A program made the position numbers and the translations under genes. Source: an uncultured Legionellales bacterium (GTDB lineage Bacteria > Pseudomonadota > Gammaproteobacteria > UBA1113). From it: 64,000 bases of DNA. Shown one piece after another: positions 47,756-57,387 of the stretch. Each line of letters opens with the position of its first letter. Position 1 is the stretch's first letter. The notes under the pieces were generated by a model. That model had not been told where the DNA came from. It saw only the letters and a list, made by a program, of their open reading frames with translations, and made no database searches. The stretch is taken from the NCBI GenBank assembly GCA_945957175.1, contig CAMFJL010000008.1:34635-98634 (forward strand). Reading direction: 5' to 3'.

Positions 47756-48583
47756 TTAATGAAGAATACTCTCTAACGCACTATAGAACATTTGAGCACC
47801 TACAAGCACTAAAAATCCCGCAAAGATACGCTGCAAAATTTGTGTTGGTAAGCGAACGGTAATGAAAGCACCTAAAAAAGTGCCTAAAATACTGGGTACA
47901 AGCATCATCAACATTGCAGGTAAAAAGACAAAACCAACAACACCTGGATAATTTGCTACCGTAGGTAAAGTAAACTCACTTAATATGAGTCCCATAACAC
48001 CTGACAATGCAATAATAAAACTACACACTGCTGCTGTACCAACTGCATTTCGCATGGGCATTTCATACATTGACAGGAAAGGTACCATCAAACTGCCGCC
48101 GCCCATACCTAGCAAAGTACTAAAACCACCAATACCAAAAGACCAGCCACTTAGCGACCAACGTGGCTCAATAGGACGACTTGGGCCATACTTGCCTTTG
48201 AGAAAAGCTAAATAGAATGCTATCCACAGTACAAAAACCGCAAAAACGCCCTTAAGCACATTCGCAGGTAATAAACCGGCAATAAAAGCCCCGCCCAGAG
48301 CACCCAATAACGCACCTGGCAATAGATAACGCACCAACCACCACCAAACTGTGCCCTGTCGGGCGTGGGCATAACTTGCTGCGATTGAATTTACTAAAAT
48401 GATACACAATGAGGTTGCTACAGCAATATGCATCACCCAAACGCTAGGAATACCGACAAGCGGTAAATAAAAAGCAAGAAAGGGTACGATAACTAAACCA
48501 CCGCCGATACCAAACATACCGGCACACAAACCCGAAATGGCACCAGCGATCCCATAACTTGCAAATGCTAATGATGTTACCAA
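47756..48583 (-). CDS. TSUP (TauE/SafE) family membrane permease
   Basis: Putative exporter or importer of sulfur-containing anions. About eight transmembrane helices arranged as two similar halves, each with a Gly-rich motif: GLCAGMFGIGGGLVIVPFL and FSTLLGMGGGSLMVPFLS. I prefer a TTG start at 48583 because AGAGGA lies 9 bases upstream; a GTG at 48601 is the alternative (281 residues). It stands between ptsP and lgt, which are adjacent in E. coli, so it is an insertion in an old gene pair. The substrate cannot be read from the sequence. Confidence 0.85.
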   Translation of the reverse strand: MVTSLAFASYGIAGAISGLCAGMFGIGGGLVIVPFLAFYLPLVGIPSVWVMHIAVATSLCIILVNSIAASYAHARQGTVWWWLVRYLLPGALLGALGGAFIAGLLPANVLKGVFAVFVLWIAFYLAFLKGKYGPSRPIEPRWSLSGWSFGIGGFSTLLGMGGGSLMVPFLSMYEMPMRNAVGTAAVCSFIIALSGVMGLILSEFTLPTVANYPGVVGFVFLPAMLMMLVPSILGTFLGAFITVRLPTQILQRIFAGFLVLVGAQMFYSALESILH

Positions 48584-48692
48584 TGTTAAATTCCTCTGCA
48601 CACTAAAATAGACTTAAATGCTTTAAAAATGCATGCTAAAGTCATTTGGATATTGAACGCCAGAGCATCCTGAGCCTCCCCTGCAGATGCGA

Positions 48693-50462
48693 CTAAGGCA
48701 GCGAAATCCTTTGAGTATAAAGTCCGCGCTGCGCTAACCACCGCTCAAGGCACAAGCGAACCTGTTTGGCATCGACACAGGTTAAAGCTTCAGCCAATAA
48801 TTGCTGCGCTTCCAGCCATTGAATTTGACATAATACATGCTTAATTCGCAATAAACTACTCGCATTCATACTTAAACTATCAAAGCCCATCGCAAGCAAC
48901 AAAGGCAATGCCAATGGATCCGCTGCTAGTTCACCGCAAAGGCTAATCGGACGTTTTGCTTGATGTGCAAGCTCAACCATACGCTTTAATGCCAGCAACA
49001 CTGCCGGATGAAGACCATCGTAGTAATTAGCCACCTTAGGATTATCTCTGTCAACTGCAAGGATATATTGCGTTAAATCGTTGCTACCGACAGAGAAAAA
49101 ATCTGCATACTGTGCCATGGCGGGAATAAGCTCGACCGTCGCCGGAATCTCCAACATCGCTCCCAGTTTTGGCGGTGTCATGGATAGCCCTTCCTCGCTA
49201 AGCCGCTGTTGAATGTCCGATAAATGCTGTCTTACTGCGGCAAGTTCCCAACAATCCGTGACCATGGGTACCATGATAGATAAATTGGGGTAACCCACAC
49301 TTGCACGCAACATGGCTTCGATTTGCGTCGTCAGAATATGAGTCTGTTCAAGCAATAAACGAATACCGCGCCACCCCAGTGCAGGATTATTTTCCTCTAC
49401 TGGAAAATACGGTAACGGTTTATCTGCACCAATATCGACTAATCGCATCACAACGGGTTGTGGCGCAAATGCCGCCAATAATTGTGCATATGTTTCACAT
49501 TGCTCTTTTACCGTTGGAAACTGTTTGCGCGTACTAAAGGGTACTTCTGTACGAAATAAGCCGATACCTTTAGCACCCATACTGAGTGGTAATCCTGCGT
49601 CAATGGCAAGACCTGCATTGACATACAAGTCAAGTTCAACACCATCTTGGGTTTGTGGCAAGCGATGGCGAAATGCTTGTAAGTCCGCAGCAAAGGCCTG
49701 TTCTTGTTGCTGTAAGTCGCGATAGGCCTGCAAATCTTCATGATTGGGCTCTAAGATCACATGCCCGGTAGCCCCATCCATAATGAGCCACTTACCATCG
49801 CAATCGGGCAGGGGTAAGTCTTTGACACCTAAAATGGCAGGAATACCCATGGCGCGCGCTAAAATGGCTAAATGCGAATTTTGAGAACCGGTCGTTGCAA
49901 CAACACCAACGAGTTGTCCTTGTGGAACCTCTGTCAGATGTACAGCAGCAAGCACATGCCCGACCAAGATCGTTGCAGCCGGATAAACCATGGCCTCGCG
50001 CTCTTTAGGTAATATATAATGAAGGACGCGCATGCCTAGATCGTAGATATCTGTTGCACGCTCGCGCAAATAAATATCCTCCATCTCGGCAAAATGAGCC
50101 ATATGCGCTAAAACAACGCGACTTAATGCACCTGCTGCCCATTGCCCCTCTGCGATAAGTGCTAATACCTCACCACCTAAATTACTCTCGTCCAGCATAT
50201 GGAGGTAGACATCAAAAAGTGAGAGCTCATCTTGACTTACTTGTGGTGCAAGTGCTTCACGGGCTTGTTCAAGGTCAGTTTTGGCTTTAGCGAAGGCTTG
50301 TTTTGCTAACTGTTGTTCACTGTTAATATCTGCGCACATCCGCATAGGGATTGCCGAAAGCGACATCGTAGGCGCAGCTACAACAACTGTCCCAATAGCA
50401 ATACCGGGCACAGCCGCAATACCACGCAAACTATGTGCATGTGTTGAGGTATGAGAGATCAT
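48693..50462 (-). CDS. ptsP: PTS enzyme I-type phosphotransferase (EI-Ntr without GAF domain)
   Basis: Autophosphorylates from phosphoenolpyruvate and feeds a nitrogen-type PTS. 589 residues: an N-terminal helical and phospho-His domain (about 1-240; TGSQNSHLAILARAMGIPA holds the phospho-His) and a PEP-binding barrel (about 260-560; GIGLFRTEVPF, VMRLVDIGADKPLPYF, LGAMLEIPATV, FSVGSNDLTQY, LCGELAADP with the catalytic Cys). The GAF domain of canonical PtsP (about 750 residues) is missing. The name rests on the ptsP-lgt-thyA neighbourhood. AAAAGGA precedes the ATG. Confidence 0.9.
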   Translation of the reverse strand: MISHTSTHAHSLRGIAAVPGIAIGTVVVAAPTMSLSAIPMRMCADINSEQQLAKQAFAKAKTDLEQAREALAPQVSQDELSLFDVYLHMLDESNLGGEVLALIAEGQWAAGALSRVVLAHMAHFAEMEDIYLRERATDIYDLGMRVLHYILPKEREAMVYPAATILVGHVLAAVHLTEVPQGQLVGVVATTGSQNSHLAILARAMGIPAILGVKDLPLPDCDGKWLIMDGATGHVILEPNHEDLQAYRDLQQQEQAFAADLQAFRHRLPQTQDGVELDLYVNAGLAIDAGLPLSMGAKGIGLFRTEVPFSTRKQFPTVKEQCETYAQLLAAFAPQPVVMRLVDIGADKPLPYFPVEENNPALGWRGIRLLLEQTHILTTQIEAMLRASVGYPNLSIMVPMVTDCWELAAVRQHLSDIQQRLSEEGLSMTPPKLGAMLEIPATVELIPAMAQYADFFSVGSNDLTQYILAVDRDNPKVANYYDGLHPAVLLALKRMVELAHQAKRPISLCGELAADPLALPLLLAMGFDSLSMNASSLLRIKHVLCQIQWLEAQQLLAEALTCVDAKQVRLCLERWLAQRGLYTQRISLP

Positions 50463-50479
50463 GCATTATCCTTTTTGCG

Positions 50480-50645
50480 TATATACCCGTGATAGTTCAA
50501 AACGTTTATTTTGTTATCGCTACGCGATGGTGTAATCACCCCTCATCCGGCCTTTGGCCACCTTCTCCCGCAAGGGGAGAAGGGTATTTTTTTGTACGCG
50601 GGTGAATAAAACCAAAAAACTCACATGTTGAAAAAACTTTGGTGT
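50480..50645. repeat. Dispersed REP/MITE-like repeat, best-preserved copy between rpoH and ptsP
   Basis: It begins TATACCCGTGATAGTTCAAAACG (terminal repeat and inner flank) and continues TTATCGCTACGCGATGG. A hairpin region follows: CCCCTCATCCGGCCTTTGGCC, then CTTCTCCC-GCAA-GGGGAGAAG, a perfect 8- to 9-bp stem with a T run after it on the plus strand. It ends with ATAAAACCAAAAAACTCACATGTTGAAAAAAC. It sits downstream of rpoH and upstream of ptsP. From 50646 to 50750 I see nothing further. Confidence 0.8.
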
Positions 50646-50750
50646 CATTGCGGAACCACACAAACAAGTCGCGAGCATGGACAGGAAAAAAGTGATTGAC
50701 AAACACGAGTGCTTTCAAAATGCATCAAGAAAAGGAACAACTGCCAATAT

Positions 50751-51602
50751 TTACTGATAAGCAAGCAATGCTGCTTTAAGCTTCTTCATGGCATTTTTTT
50801 CTATTTGCCGAACGCGCTCCGGTGATACTGACAATTCATCTGCCAATTCGTGTAATGTGCGCTTATCATCAGCAAGCCAGCGTGCAGTCAACACATGTCG
50901 ACTACGTTCATCCAACGCGGCTAAGGCAAGATGTAAATCATCGCCACCTTGTTCGCTCCACTGGGCCATTTCGACTTGTTTCGCGGGGTCGGCATACGGA
51001 TCAGCCAAGGTTAAAACCATGGCACCGCCACCTTGTTCATCGTCACTGGGTAAATCTAAACTGAGATCTGCAGCTTGTAAACGGGCATCCATGTGCAAGA
51101 CGTCTGATTTTGTCACACCTAACTCTTCAGCAATTTGCTGCGCTTCATCACCATTGAAGGTTAATCGTTGTTTCATACTACGCAAGTTAAAAAACAATTT
51201 ACGTTGCGCTTTTGTCGTTGCAATTTTAACAATACGCCAGTTACGAATAATAAATTCGTGAATTTCAGCCTTAATCCAATGGACGGCAAAAGACACTAAA
51301 CGCACACCAACACTCGGGTCAAAACGTTTAACCGCTTTCATCAAACCGACATTGCCTTCCTGGATTAAATCCATCAGTGCCAGGCCGTAGCCACTATAGC
51401 CTTGCGCAATGCGCACGACAAAACGCAAATGCGCCATGACCAATTGGCGAGCAGCATCTAAATCACCTTCTTCAAAAAATCGACGGGATAAGGCTTGTTC
51501 TTCTTCTAATGTAAGTACTGAAATTTGATTAACTGTAGCTAAATAGGCTTCTTGACTACCGCCTGGTAGTGTAGGTACGAATCGTTGCAGTGCTGTCGCC
51601 AT
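50751..51602 (-). CDS. rpoH: RNA polymerase heat-shock sigma factor RpoH (sigma32)
   Basis: Directs transcription of heat-shock genes. The ATG at 51602 (MATALQRFVPTLPGGSQEAY) follows GAGG and gives 283 residues, one less than E. coli; the frame's longer start at 51674 is not conserved. Region 2.1-2.4 (AHLRFVVRIAQGYSGYGLALMDLIQEGNVGLM in segments), the RpoH box QRKLFFNLR that distinguishes this sigma, and region 4.2 (LHELADELSVSPERVRQIEKNAMKKLK in segments) are clear. The usual ftsYEX neighbours are absent. Confidence 0.97.
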   Translation of the reverse strand: MATALQRFVPTLPGGSQEAYLATVNQISVLTLEEEQALSRRFFEEGDLDAARQLVMAHLRFVVRIAQGYSGYGLALMDLIQEGNVGLMKAVKRFDPSVGVRLVSFAVHWIKAEIHEFIIRNWRIVKIATTKAQRKLFFNLRSMKQRLTFNGDEAQQIAEELGVTKSDVLHMDARLQAADLSLDLPSDDEQGGGAMVLTLADPYADPAKQVEMAQWSEQGGDDLHLALAALDERSRHVLTARWLADDKRTLHELADELSVSPERVRQIEKNAMKKLKAALLAYQ

Positions 51603-51699
51603 GGTGGACCTCACATATATTGAAATAGCGGATATATTGGCCTGAATTGTAACATAGCCCCCCTGCCAAATCAAGAGAGCGCACGGGCAATTTGTTCAT

Positions 51700-51903
51700 T
51701 TATTGGTCTTGATAATGCACCCGTAACGCACGTTTAATTTTCTTATCGGTTTTATACTGACTCAAAGCATACGTTGCCCAAATGGCCGCCGGAATCCAAC
51801 CAAGGATGGTCAGCTGCAGTATCAAACAACACAGACCTGCTAGCGGCCGCCCAATCGTAAAGAATGTCACAAACGGCAAGAAAATCGCAAAGAATAAACG
51901 CAT
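51700..51903 (-). CDS. Pmp3/YqaE family small membrane protein
   Basis: 67-residue hydrophobic protein with two transmembrane helices around a conserved turn. AIFLPFVTFFTIGRPLAGL and ILQLTILGWIPAAIWATYAL match the UPF0057/Pmp3 pattern (LLP...LLTLLGWIPGIIHALY). In other organisms such proteins influence membrane potential under salt stress. AGGGG is 5-6 bases before the ATG at 51903; a GTG at 51909 is an alternative. The gene faces away from glmM across the inverted repeat at 51924-51974. Confidence 0.85.
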   Translation of the reverse strand: MRLFFAIFLPFVTFFTIGRPLAGLCCLILQLTILGWIPAAIWATYALSQYKTDKKIKRALRVHYQDQ

Positions 51904-51923
51904 AAGCACCCCTATTTCGTAAA

Positions 51924-51974
51924 TATACCCGTCGTCTTTCAGGCCGCGTCACAGCTTGAAAGACGACGGGTATA
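51924..51974. repeat. Perfect 18-bp inverted repeat, minimal copy of the dispersed element
   Basis: TATACCCGTCGTCTTTCA at 51924-51941 is exactly complementary to 51957-51974, with a 15-base middle. The arms match the ends of the longer repeat-family copies, so this looks like an element reduced to its termini. It occupies the space between the divergent Pmp3 and glmM genes. Confidence 0.85.
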
Positions 51975-51976
51975 AT
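51948..51976 (+). promoter_or_regulatory. Candidate glmM promoter inside the inverted repeat
   Basis: GTCACA at 51948-51953 (4 of 6 to consensus), 17-base spacer, perfect TATAAT at 51971-51976 formed by the right end of the inverted repeat. The predicted start is about 35 bases before the glmM start codon. Confidence 0.6.
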
Positions 51977-52018
51977 GTTAATCTTCGAACAATATTTCAT
52001 ATTAGAAGGATATGAGGA

Positions 52019-53374
52019 TTGAGTCAATTAACTTATTTCGGCACCGACGGCATTCGCGGCCGCGTTGGACAATCGCCCATGCGACCCGACTTCTTAGTGC
52101 AATTAGGTTGGGCTATCGGCCAAATATTAAATCACGGTAAACGCAGCCGTGTGCTTATCGGGAAAGATACACGTATTTCTGGCTATTTATTAGAGTCTTC
52201 ATTAGAAGCGGGGCTCGCTGCTGCTGGCGTGGATGCTTATCTTGTTGGTCCAATACCTACGCCAGCTATTGCATTTCTCACACGTTCCATGGCTTTTGAT
52301 GCCGGTATTATGCTAAGCGCTTCACATAATCCTTTTGAAGATAACGGAGTAAAGCTATTTAATACCCATGGCTTTAAATTAGATGATGCGCTTGAAGCAG
52401 CACTCGAACGCGCCATTCATTTACCTATGAGTATGGTTGAGCCTTCACAGTTAGGTAAAGCTTACCGCGTTGATGATGCATTATCACGTTATCTTGGATT
52501 TTGCCAACAAACATTGTCAAAACCTGTCAGTATGCATGGTCTTCGTATCGTGATAGATTGTGCCAACGGTTCTAACTATTACTTAGGCCCACGATTATTC
52601 AAAGAATTAGGCGCTGATGTCATCACAATGGCTGACCATCCTGATGGTATTAATATCAACGCCAATTGTGGCTCCACCCATCCCCAAGGTCTACAACAGC
52701 GTGTCATCGCGGAACAAGCGCATCTGGGTATCGCATTTGATGGCGATGGTGACAGACTTATCATGGTTGATCACACAGGCAAATTACTTGATGGGGATCA
52801 ACTACTGTATATCTTAGCATTGCACGCCAAGCAGCAAGGTACGTTAAAAGGCGGGGTTGTCGGCACATTGATGACTAATTTAGGCTTAGAGCTTGCTTTG
52901 GCTAAAGAAAACATCCCGTTTAAACGAAGTAAGGTTGGCGATCGTTACGTACTTGAACAGCTACAAGCACATGATTGGGAATTAGGCGGTGAAAGTTCAG
53001 GGCATTTGCTCAACTTAGCTTGGTCAACAACTGGCGATGCACTCATTGCAGCTATTCAAGTAGTCGCTATCATGGTAGAAACAAAGAAAACATTGGCTGC
53101 TTTAGCAGAGGGCATGCATAAATTACCACAACATATGATTAATGTTCGTCGTGAATGCGCACTTAATGAAGCTATTAATCAAGGATTGGCTGATTTGGTG
53201 ACACAGTACGAACAAAAGCTTGGAAGCCAAGGACGCATACTACTACGACCTTCTGGCACGGAACCGCTCATTCGCGTTATGGCTGAAGGAGAGGATATGA
53301 CAGAAATAAAAGCGGTGACTGAAGCACTTGCTAAAGATGTCTCTTCTTTGCTACAAAAACATGCACATGAATGA
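52019..53374 (+). CDS. glmM: Phosphoglucosamine mutase
   Basis: Converts glucosamine-6-phosphate to glucosamine-1-phosphate for peptidoglycan and LPS. The 451-residue protein begins at TTG (SQLTYFGTDGIRG) with AAGGA upstream. The phosphoserine Ser102 lies in MLSASHNPFEDNG, in register with E. coli. The metal loop AFDGDGDRLIMVD, sugar-binding GGESSGHL, and phosphate-binding RPSGTEPLIRVM are present. It overlaps the following DAHP synthase gene by 8 bases. Confidence 0.97.
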   Translation: MSQLTYFGTDGIRGRVGQSPMRPDFLVQLGWAIGQILNHGKRSRVLIGKDTRISGYLLESSLEAGLAAAGVDAYLVGPIPTPAIAFLTRSMAFDAGIMLSASHNPFEDNGVKLFNTHGFKLDDALEAALERAIHLPMSMVEPSQLGKAYRVDDALSRYLGFCQQTLSKPVSMHGLRIVIDCANGSNYYLGPRLFKELGADVITMADHPDGININANCGSTHPQGLQQRVIAEQAHLGIAFDGDGDRLIMVDHTGKLLDGDQLLYILALHAKQQGTLKGGVVGTLMTNLGLELALAKENIPFKRSKVGDRYVLEQLQAHDWELGGESSGHLLNLAWSTTGDALIAAIQVVAIMVETKKTLAALAEGMHKLPQHMINVRRECALNEAINQGLADLVTQYEQKLGSQGRILLRPSGTEPLIRVMAEGEDMTEIKAVTEALAKDVSSLLQKHAHE

Positions 53375-54659
53375 ATTATCTTCTCAATGGCATGCTTTTC
53401 CTTGTCAACAACAGCCCACGTATCAAAACAAAGCTTTGTTAGATGAAACACTTGCGACCTTAAAACAAGCAGCACCACTCATTTGTTCAAATGAGCTAGT
53501 TACGCTTCAACGTTTATTAGCAAAAGCCTCATCTGGCGAAGCTTTTGTATTACAAGGCGGTAATTGCGCTGAGTTATTTAGTGATTGTCAACAACAGCTG
53601 ATCATACAAAAGCTTATGATGTTACGTTGTTTATCGCTTTTTCTTGAATCAAAGCTTAATAAACCGGTTATCCCTATTGGACGTATTGCTGGGCAATATG
53701 CTAAGCCTAGAACCGTATTACATGAGATTCGGGGTGAAATCTCCTTACCGAGCTATCGAGGTGATCTGATTAATCAGGCTGAATTTAACGCCGCAGCAAG
53801 AGAGCCTGATCCAAAACGATTGCTTTTAGGGTATCAAGCTGCAGCGAAAACCATGCAATATATCTGTGATTATTTAGCACATGAAACCACTTTACTAAAA
53901 GATCATTATGGTTGGCAGCGATTGCTCACAGAGGCAAAGCCGCTTGAACTTGAATTACCTTTAACATGGCAAGAAATAATAAAATCTACATACGAAAATA
54001 GCAACATGTTAGCGCCTATTTATACTAGTCATGAGGCTTTATTACTTGCCTATGAAGCAGCACTAACACGCAACGACAAGCAAAAACATTATAATGCCGG
54101 TACACATTTTCCCTGGATAGGCATGCGAACCTCAAGCCCCGATAAAGATCATATTCTTTATGCTGCCGGCATTGATAACCCTATTGCAGTTAAAATAGGC
54201 ACACAAGTGAATGCTGATTATCTTATCGAATTAGTCAAAGCGCTTAACCCTAAAAATCAAGCTGGTCGATTAACCTTGATTCATCGTTTTGGCCGTGAAT
54301 ATATTACAGAGTTATTACCGCCCCTCATTAAAGCAGCCAACCATGCCAAATACCATGTTACTTGGATCTGTGATCCTATGCATGGTAACATTCATTACAC
54401 CACAAGTGGCATTAAAACAAGGCATTTGCATGACATTATTGATGAGATGTGTCAAGCTATTGAGATTCATCGTAAACATGGGTCTGTGCTCGCGGGACTT
54501 CACATTGAAATGACAGAAGAGCACGTCACCGAATGTCTGGGTGGCCAACAACAACTGACTGAGGTTGACTTAAGCTATGGCTACAAAAGCCTAGTCGATC
54601 CTAGACTTAATTACGGCCAAGCACTTGAATTACTGGCCCATTTTGCTGGAAACTATTAA
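53367..54659 (+). CDS. Class II (plant-type) DAHP synthase
   Basis: First enzyme of the shikimate pathway, condensing PEP and erythrose 4-phosphate. 430 residues from the ATG at 53367 (MNELSSQWHAF), which overlaps the glmM stop. Class II hallmarks are FVLQGGNCAELF (metal Cys; usually GGDCAE), RIAGQYAKPRT, HFPWIGMRT, ICDPMHGN (metal His), GLHIEMTEEHVTECLGG (metal Glu) and SLVDPRLN (metal Asp). All four metal ligands are kept. Class II forms are less common than AroFGH types in gammaproteobacteria. It probably shares a transcript with glmM. Confidence 0.9.
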   Translation: MNELSSQWHAFPCQQQPTYQNKALLDETLATLKQAAPLICSNELVTLQRLLAKASSGEAFVLQGGNCAELFSDCQQQLIIQKLMMLRCLSLFLESKLNKPVIPIGRIAGQYAKPRTVLHEIRGEISLPSYRGDLINQAEFNAAAREPDPKRLLLGYQAAAKTMQYICDYLAHETTLLKDHYGWQRLLTEAKPLELELPLTWQEIIKSTYENSNMLAPIYTSHEALLLAYEAALTRNDKQKHYNAGTHFPWIGMRTSSPDKDHILYAAGIDNPIAVKIGTQVNADYLIELVKALNPKNQAGRLTLIHRFGREYITELLPPLIKAANHAKYHVTWICDPMHGNIHYTTSGIKTRHLHDIIDEMCQAIEIHRKHGSVLAGLHIEMTEEHVTECLGGQQQLTEVDLSYGYKSLVDPRLNYGQALELLAHFAGNY

Positions 54660-54682
54660 GTATTAAACGCGAATAAAGGACT

Positions 54683-56107
54683 ATGCCCGTGCAATTACTA
54701 TCAGCAAAGGATACGCTTGAGAAACCGCCCAATGATGCATCGCTTTGTCACGAGTTGGAACAATATATTCATACCGAGCAGTTTGAGCTGGGTTTTAATC
54801 GTGCCCAAGCTCTCCTTAACCAATATCCTACGTTTGAACCATTTCGCTTAGCGCTTGGACTATGTGCCAAAAAATTAGGCAAATTGGATATTGCCATAGC
54901 TGCTTTTCTCACCATTTTAAAAAACAACCCCAAACAAGCCATCGTGCTTTTTCAATTAGGCATGACCTATTATCATTTAAACCAATTTGAAGAAGCTCTT
55001 TCTTATCTTGAGCAAACCTTTGAGATAAATCATCAAGACCCTGCCATCGCAAAAAACTTATCCGTTATTTATTATGAGTACGGCCTATTTGATAAAGCAA
55101 TGTATTATTGTGAACAGGCTATCGCCTTAGATAAAGATCATACCTTACAATACGGACCTGCGTTAATTCAATTGGCACAAGGTAATTATAAGCAAGGATG
55201 GGCTTCGTATGAATATCGCTTACAAAAACAAGGGACACATTTAATAACACTGATGCTTCCAACGCCACGATGGCAGCATCAACACGATCTTCAAGGAAAA
55301 ATTTTATTATTAACATGGGAACAAGGCTTTGGCGATAATATTCAATTCATACGTTTTGTGCCGCAATTATTTGTGTATCATCCCGCAACTATTTACTTAT
55401 TATGCCCACACGCAATCGCTCCCTTATTTTCACAAATATCCGGTATCCACGTGCTTGGCGCTGATTTTGCTAAATCTTTTGACATTCCTGCCCATGATTA
55501 TCAAATAAGCTTACCCAGCTTGCCTTATGTGCTGCAGATCACAGATGAATCGCAATTATTTACACGACCTTATCTTCATGCTGATCCTGAAAAAATAGCC
55601 CTTATCAATCAAAAAAATCGTGTTGCCAATGCATTGCAAGTAGGTTTTTGTTGGAGCGGCAATACGCAACACACTTTTAATGATTATCGCAGTTGCGGTC
55701 TTGATTTTTTTATCCCGCTGCTTGCTTATGAGCATGTACAATGGCACAGCTTACAACAGCAAATCACGGATGAGGAGCGAGAAACCCTAACCTTATGTGG
55801 TATATCTGATCTTGGTAGCCTTTGCCATGACTTTGCTGATACTGCCGCAGCCATTGCCTCGTTGGATCTGATTATTTCTATTGATACCGCGATCGCGCAC
55901 TTGGCTGGTGCTATGGGTAAGCCAGTATGGGCATTATTGCGGTATCAAACGGAATGGCGCCACCCACGCGACCGTGAGATATCGCCATGGTATCCATCCA
56001 TGCGTCTTATCCGTCAAACAACACCGGGGGATTGGGATAGTGTGCGTCAACAAATCGAAACCACGTTCGAATCACAGTGCCAATTGAGAAAATTAGAAGA
56101 CCTTTAG
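54683..56107 (+). CDS. TPR protein with C-terminal glycosyltransferase-like domain
   Basis: 474 residues. Residues about 20-190 form TPR-type helical pairs ([62 protein letters not shown] in segments). Residues about 210-460 resemble a GT-B glycosyltransferase of the heptosyltransferase/GT41-like kind: [29 protein letters not shown], and [25 protein letters not shown], the nucleotide-sugar site. It may glycosylate a protein or envelope component; no substrate can be named. AAGGA precedes the ATG. It follows the DAHP synthase by 23 bases. Confidence 0.8.
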   Translation: MPVQLLSAKDTLEKPPNDASLCHELEQYIHTEQFELGFNRAQALLNQYPTFEPFRLALGLCAKKLGKLDIAIAAFLTILKNNPKQAIVLFQLGMTYYHLNQFEEALSYLEQTFEINHQDPAIAKNLSVIYYEYGLFDKAMYYCEQAIALDKDHTLQYGPALIQLAQGNYKQGWASYEYRLQKQGTHLITLMLPTPRWQHQHDLQGKILLLTWEQGFGDNIQFIRFVPQLFVYHPATIYLLCPHAIAPLFSQISGIHVLGADFAKSFDIPAHDYQISLPSLPYVLQITDESQLFTRPYLHADPEKIALINQKNRVANALQVGFCWSGNTQHTFNDYRSCGLDFFIPLLAYEHVQWHSLQQQITDEERETLTLCGISDLGSLCHDFADTAAAIASLDLIISIDTAIAHLAGAMGKPVWALLRYQTEWRHPRDREISPWYPSMRLIRQTTPGDWDSVRQQIETTFESQCQLRKLEDL

Positions 56108-56144
56108 CATATATGCTAGCAAATCACAGATGTTTGTGTATAAT
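56105..56144 (+). promoter_or_regulatory. Palindrome and -10 box just upstream of smpB
   Basis: TAGCATATATGCTA (56105-56118) is a perfect 14-base palindrome, followed by TATAAT at 56139-56144. A start 7 bases after that box would fall on the smpB ATG at 56151, so the message could be leaderless. I see no matching -35 box. Confidence 0.35.
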
Positions 56145-56150
56145 TGTTGC

Positions 56151-56624
56151 ATGATGAATGCACCTGCTAACACCAAAACTATCGCGCAAAACAAAAAAGC
56201 GCGCTTTGATTATGATATTCTCGAACACTTTGAAGCTGGTTTACAACTTGAAGGTTGGGAAGTTAAAAGCCTGCGCGACGGAAAAGTACAGTTAGTCGAT
56301 AGTTATGTGCTGTTAAAAAATAATGAAGCCTGGCTAATTGGATGTTTAATTACGCCGCTTATCACCGCATCAACGCACATACATCCTGATCCTACGCGTA
56401 CACGTAAAATGCTACTCAATCGTAAAGAAATTGATAAGCTTACAGGTTCCGTACAACAAAAAGGTTACACCGTTGTACCTTTATCTTTATACTGGAAACA
56501 CAATCGCGTGAAAGCTGACCTGGCTTTAGTTGTTGGTAAAAAGCAACACGATAAACGTGAAACGTTAAAGACGCGTGACTGGCAACGCGAGAAACAGCGC
56601 GTTATGAAAACCAAACTACGCTAA
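56151..56624 (+). CDS. smpB: SsrA-binding protein SmpB
   Basis: Partner of tmRNA in rescue of stalled ribosomes. From the ATG at 56151 ([21 protein letters not shown]) 157 residues; starting at 56154 is equally possible. Typical blocks are [48 protein letters not shown], and the basic tail [16 protein letters not shown]. No clear Shine-Dalgarno was seen. The tmRNA gene itself is not in the window. It converges with the exonuclease gene, overlapping by 9 bases. Confidence 0.96.
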   Translation: MMNAPANTKTIAQNKKARFDYDILEHFEAGLQLEGWEVKSLRDGKVQLVDSYVLLKNNEAWLIGCLITPLITASTHIHPDPTRTRKMLLNRKEIDKLTGSVQQKGYTVVPLSLYWKHNRVKADLALVVGKKQHDKRETLKTRDWQREKQRVMKTKLR

Positions 56625-57386
56625 ATCGTAATCAACAATAACGGGCGCATGATCGGAAAACTTAAGCGATTTATCGATGAAAGCGTGTTGAATCTTATCC
56701 GCTAATCCAGGTGTTACGATTTGATAATCAATCCGCCAACCCACATTTTTCTCATAAGCCCGCCCGCGGAACGACCACCAGGTATATTCATCTGGATCAG
56801 CGTTAACAACACGAAAAGCATCAACATAGCCAAGCTCATCGAATACCTGATCTAACCAAGCTCGCTCTTCAGGTAAAAAACCTGAGTTTTTCTGATTTGT
56901 ACGCCAATTTTTAATATCGATGATCTTATGAGCGATATTCCAGTCACCACAGAGGATATATTCTCGCGCCTCTTGGCGCTGTGTGGTCAATATCGGCAAA
57001 TACGCTTCAAGAAATTTTATTTTTTGTACTTGCCTTAGCTCACTGCTCGAACCTGAAGGTAGGTAGATTGACGCAACCGAATAACGGTCAAAATCGATTT
57101 GTAAATAGCGTCCCTCACTATCCGCCCAAGGGATCCCTACTTGATTGTGAATACGCTGGGGTAATTGTTTCGTGTAAATACCCACGCCGCTATAGCCTGG
57201 CTTTTCAGCTGGGTGATAATAGCAATGATATCCCAGTGGGGAAAACACAGGATCGGCTAACTGAGAGGGATGGGCTTTGATTTCTTGTAAACAGATAACA
57301 TCGGCTTGCATGGTGGTTAACCAATCAAAAAAGCCTTTTTGTGCTGCTGAACGGACGCCGTTTACATTAGCCGTGATAACACGCAT
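56616..57386 (-). CDS. xthA: Exodeoxyribonuclease III
   Basis: AP endonuclease and 3'-5' exonuclease of base excision repair. 256 residues with the EEP fold: [10 protein letters not shown] (Asn), [11 protein letters not shown] (metal Glu), [21 protein letters not shown] (Asp/Asn), WWSFRG and [13 protein letters not shown] (catalytic Asp-His). Branch assignment between XthA and ExoA types is not certain. The repeat copy at 57388 lies immediately upstream of the start. Confidence 0.94.
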   Translation of the reverse strand: MRVITANVNGVRSAAQKGFFDWLTTMQADVICLQEIKAHPSQLADPVFSPLGYHCYYHPAEKPGYSGVGIYTKQLPQRIHNQVGIPWADSEGRYLQIDFDRYSVASIYLPSGSSSELRQVQKIKFLEAYLPILTTQRQEAREYILCGDWNIAHKIIDIKNWRTNQKNSGFLPEERAWLDQVFDELGYVDAFRVVNADPDEYTWWSFRGRAYEKNVGWRIDYQIVTPGLADKIQHAFIDKSLKFSDHAPVIVDYDLA

Positions 57387-57387
57387 A

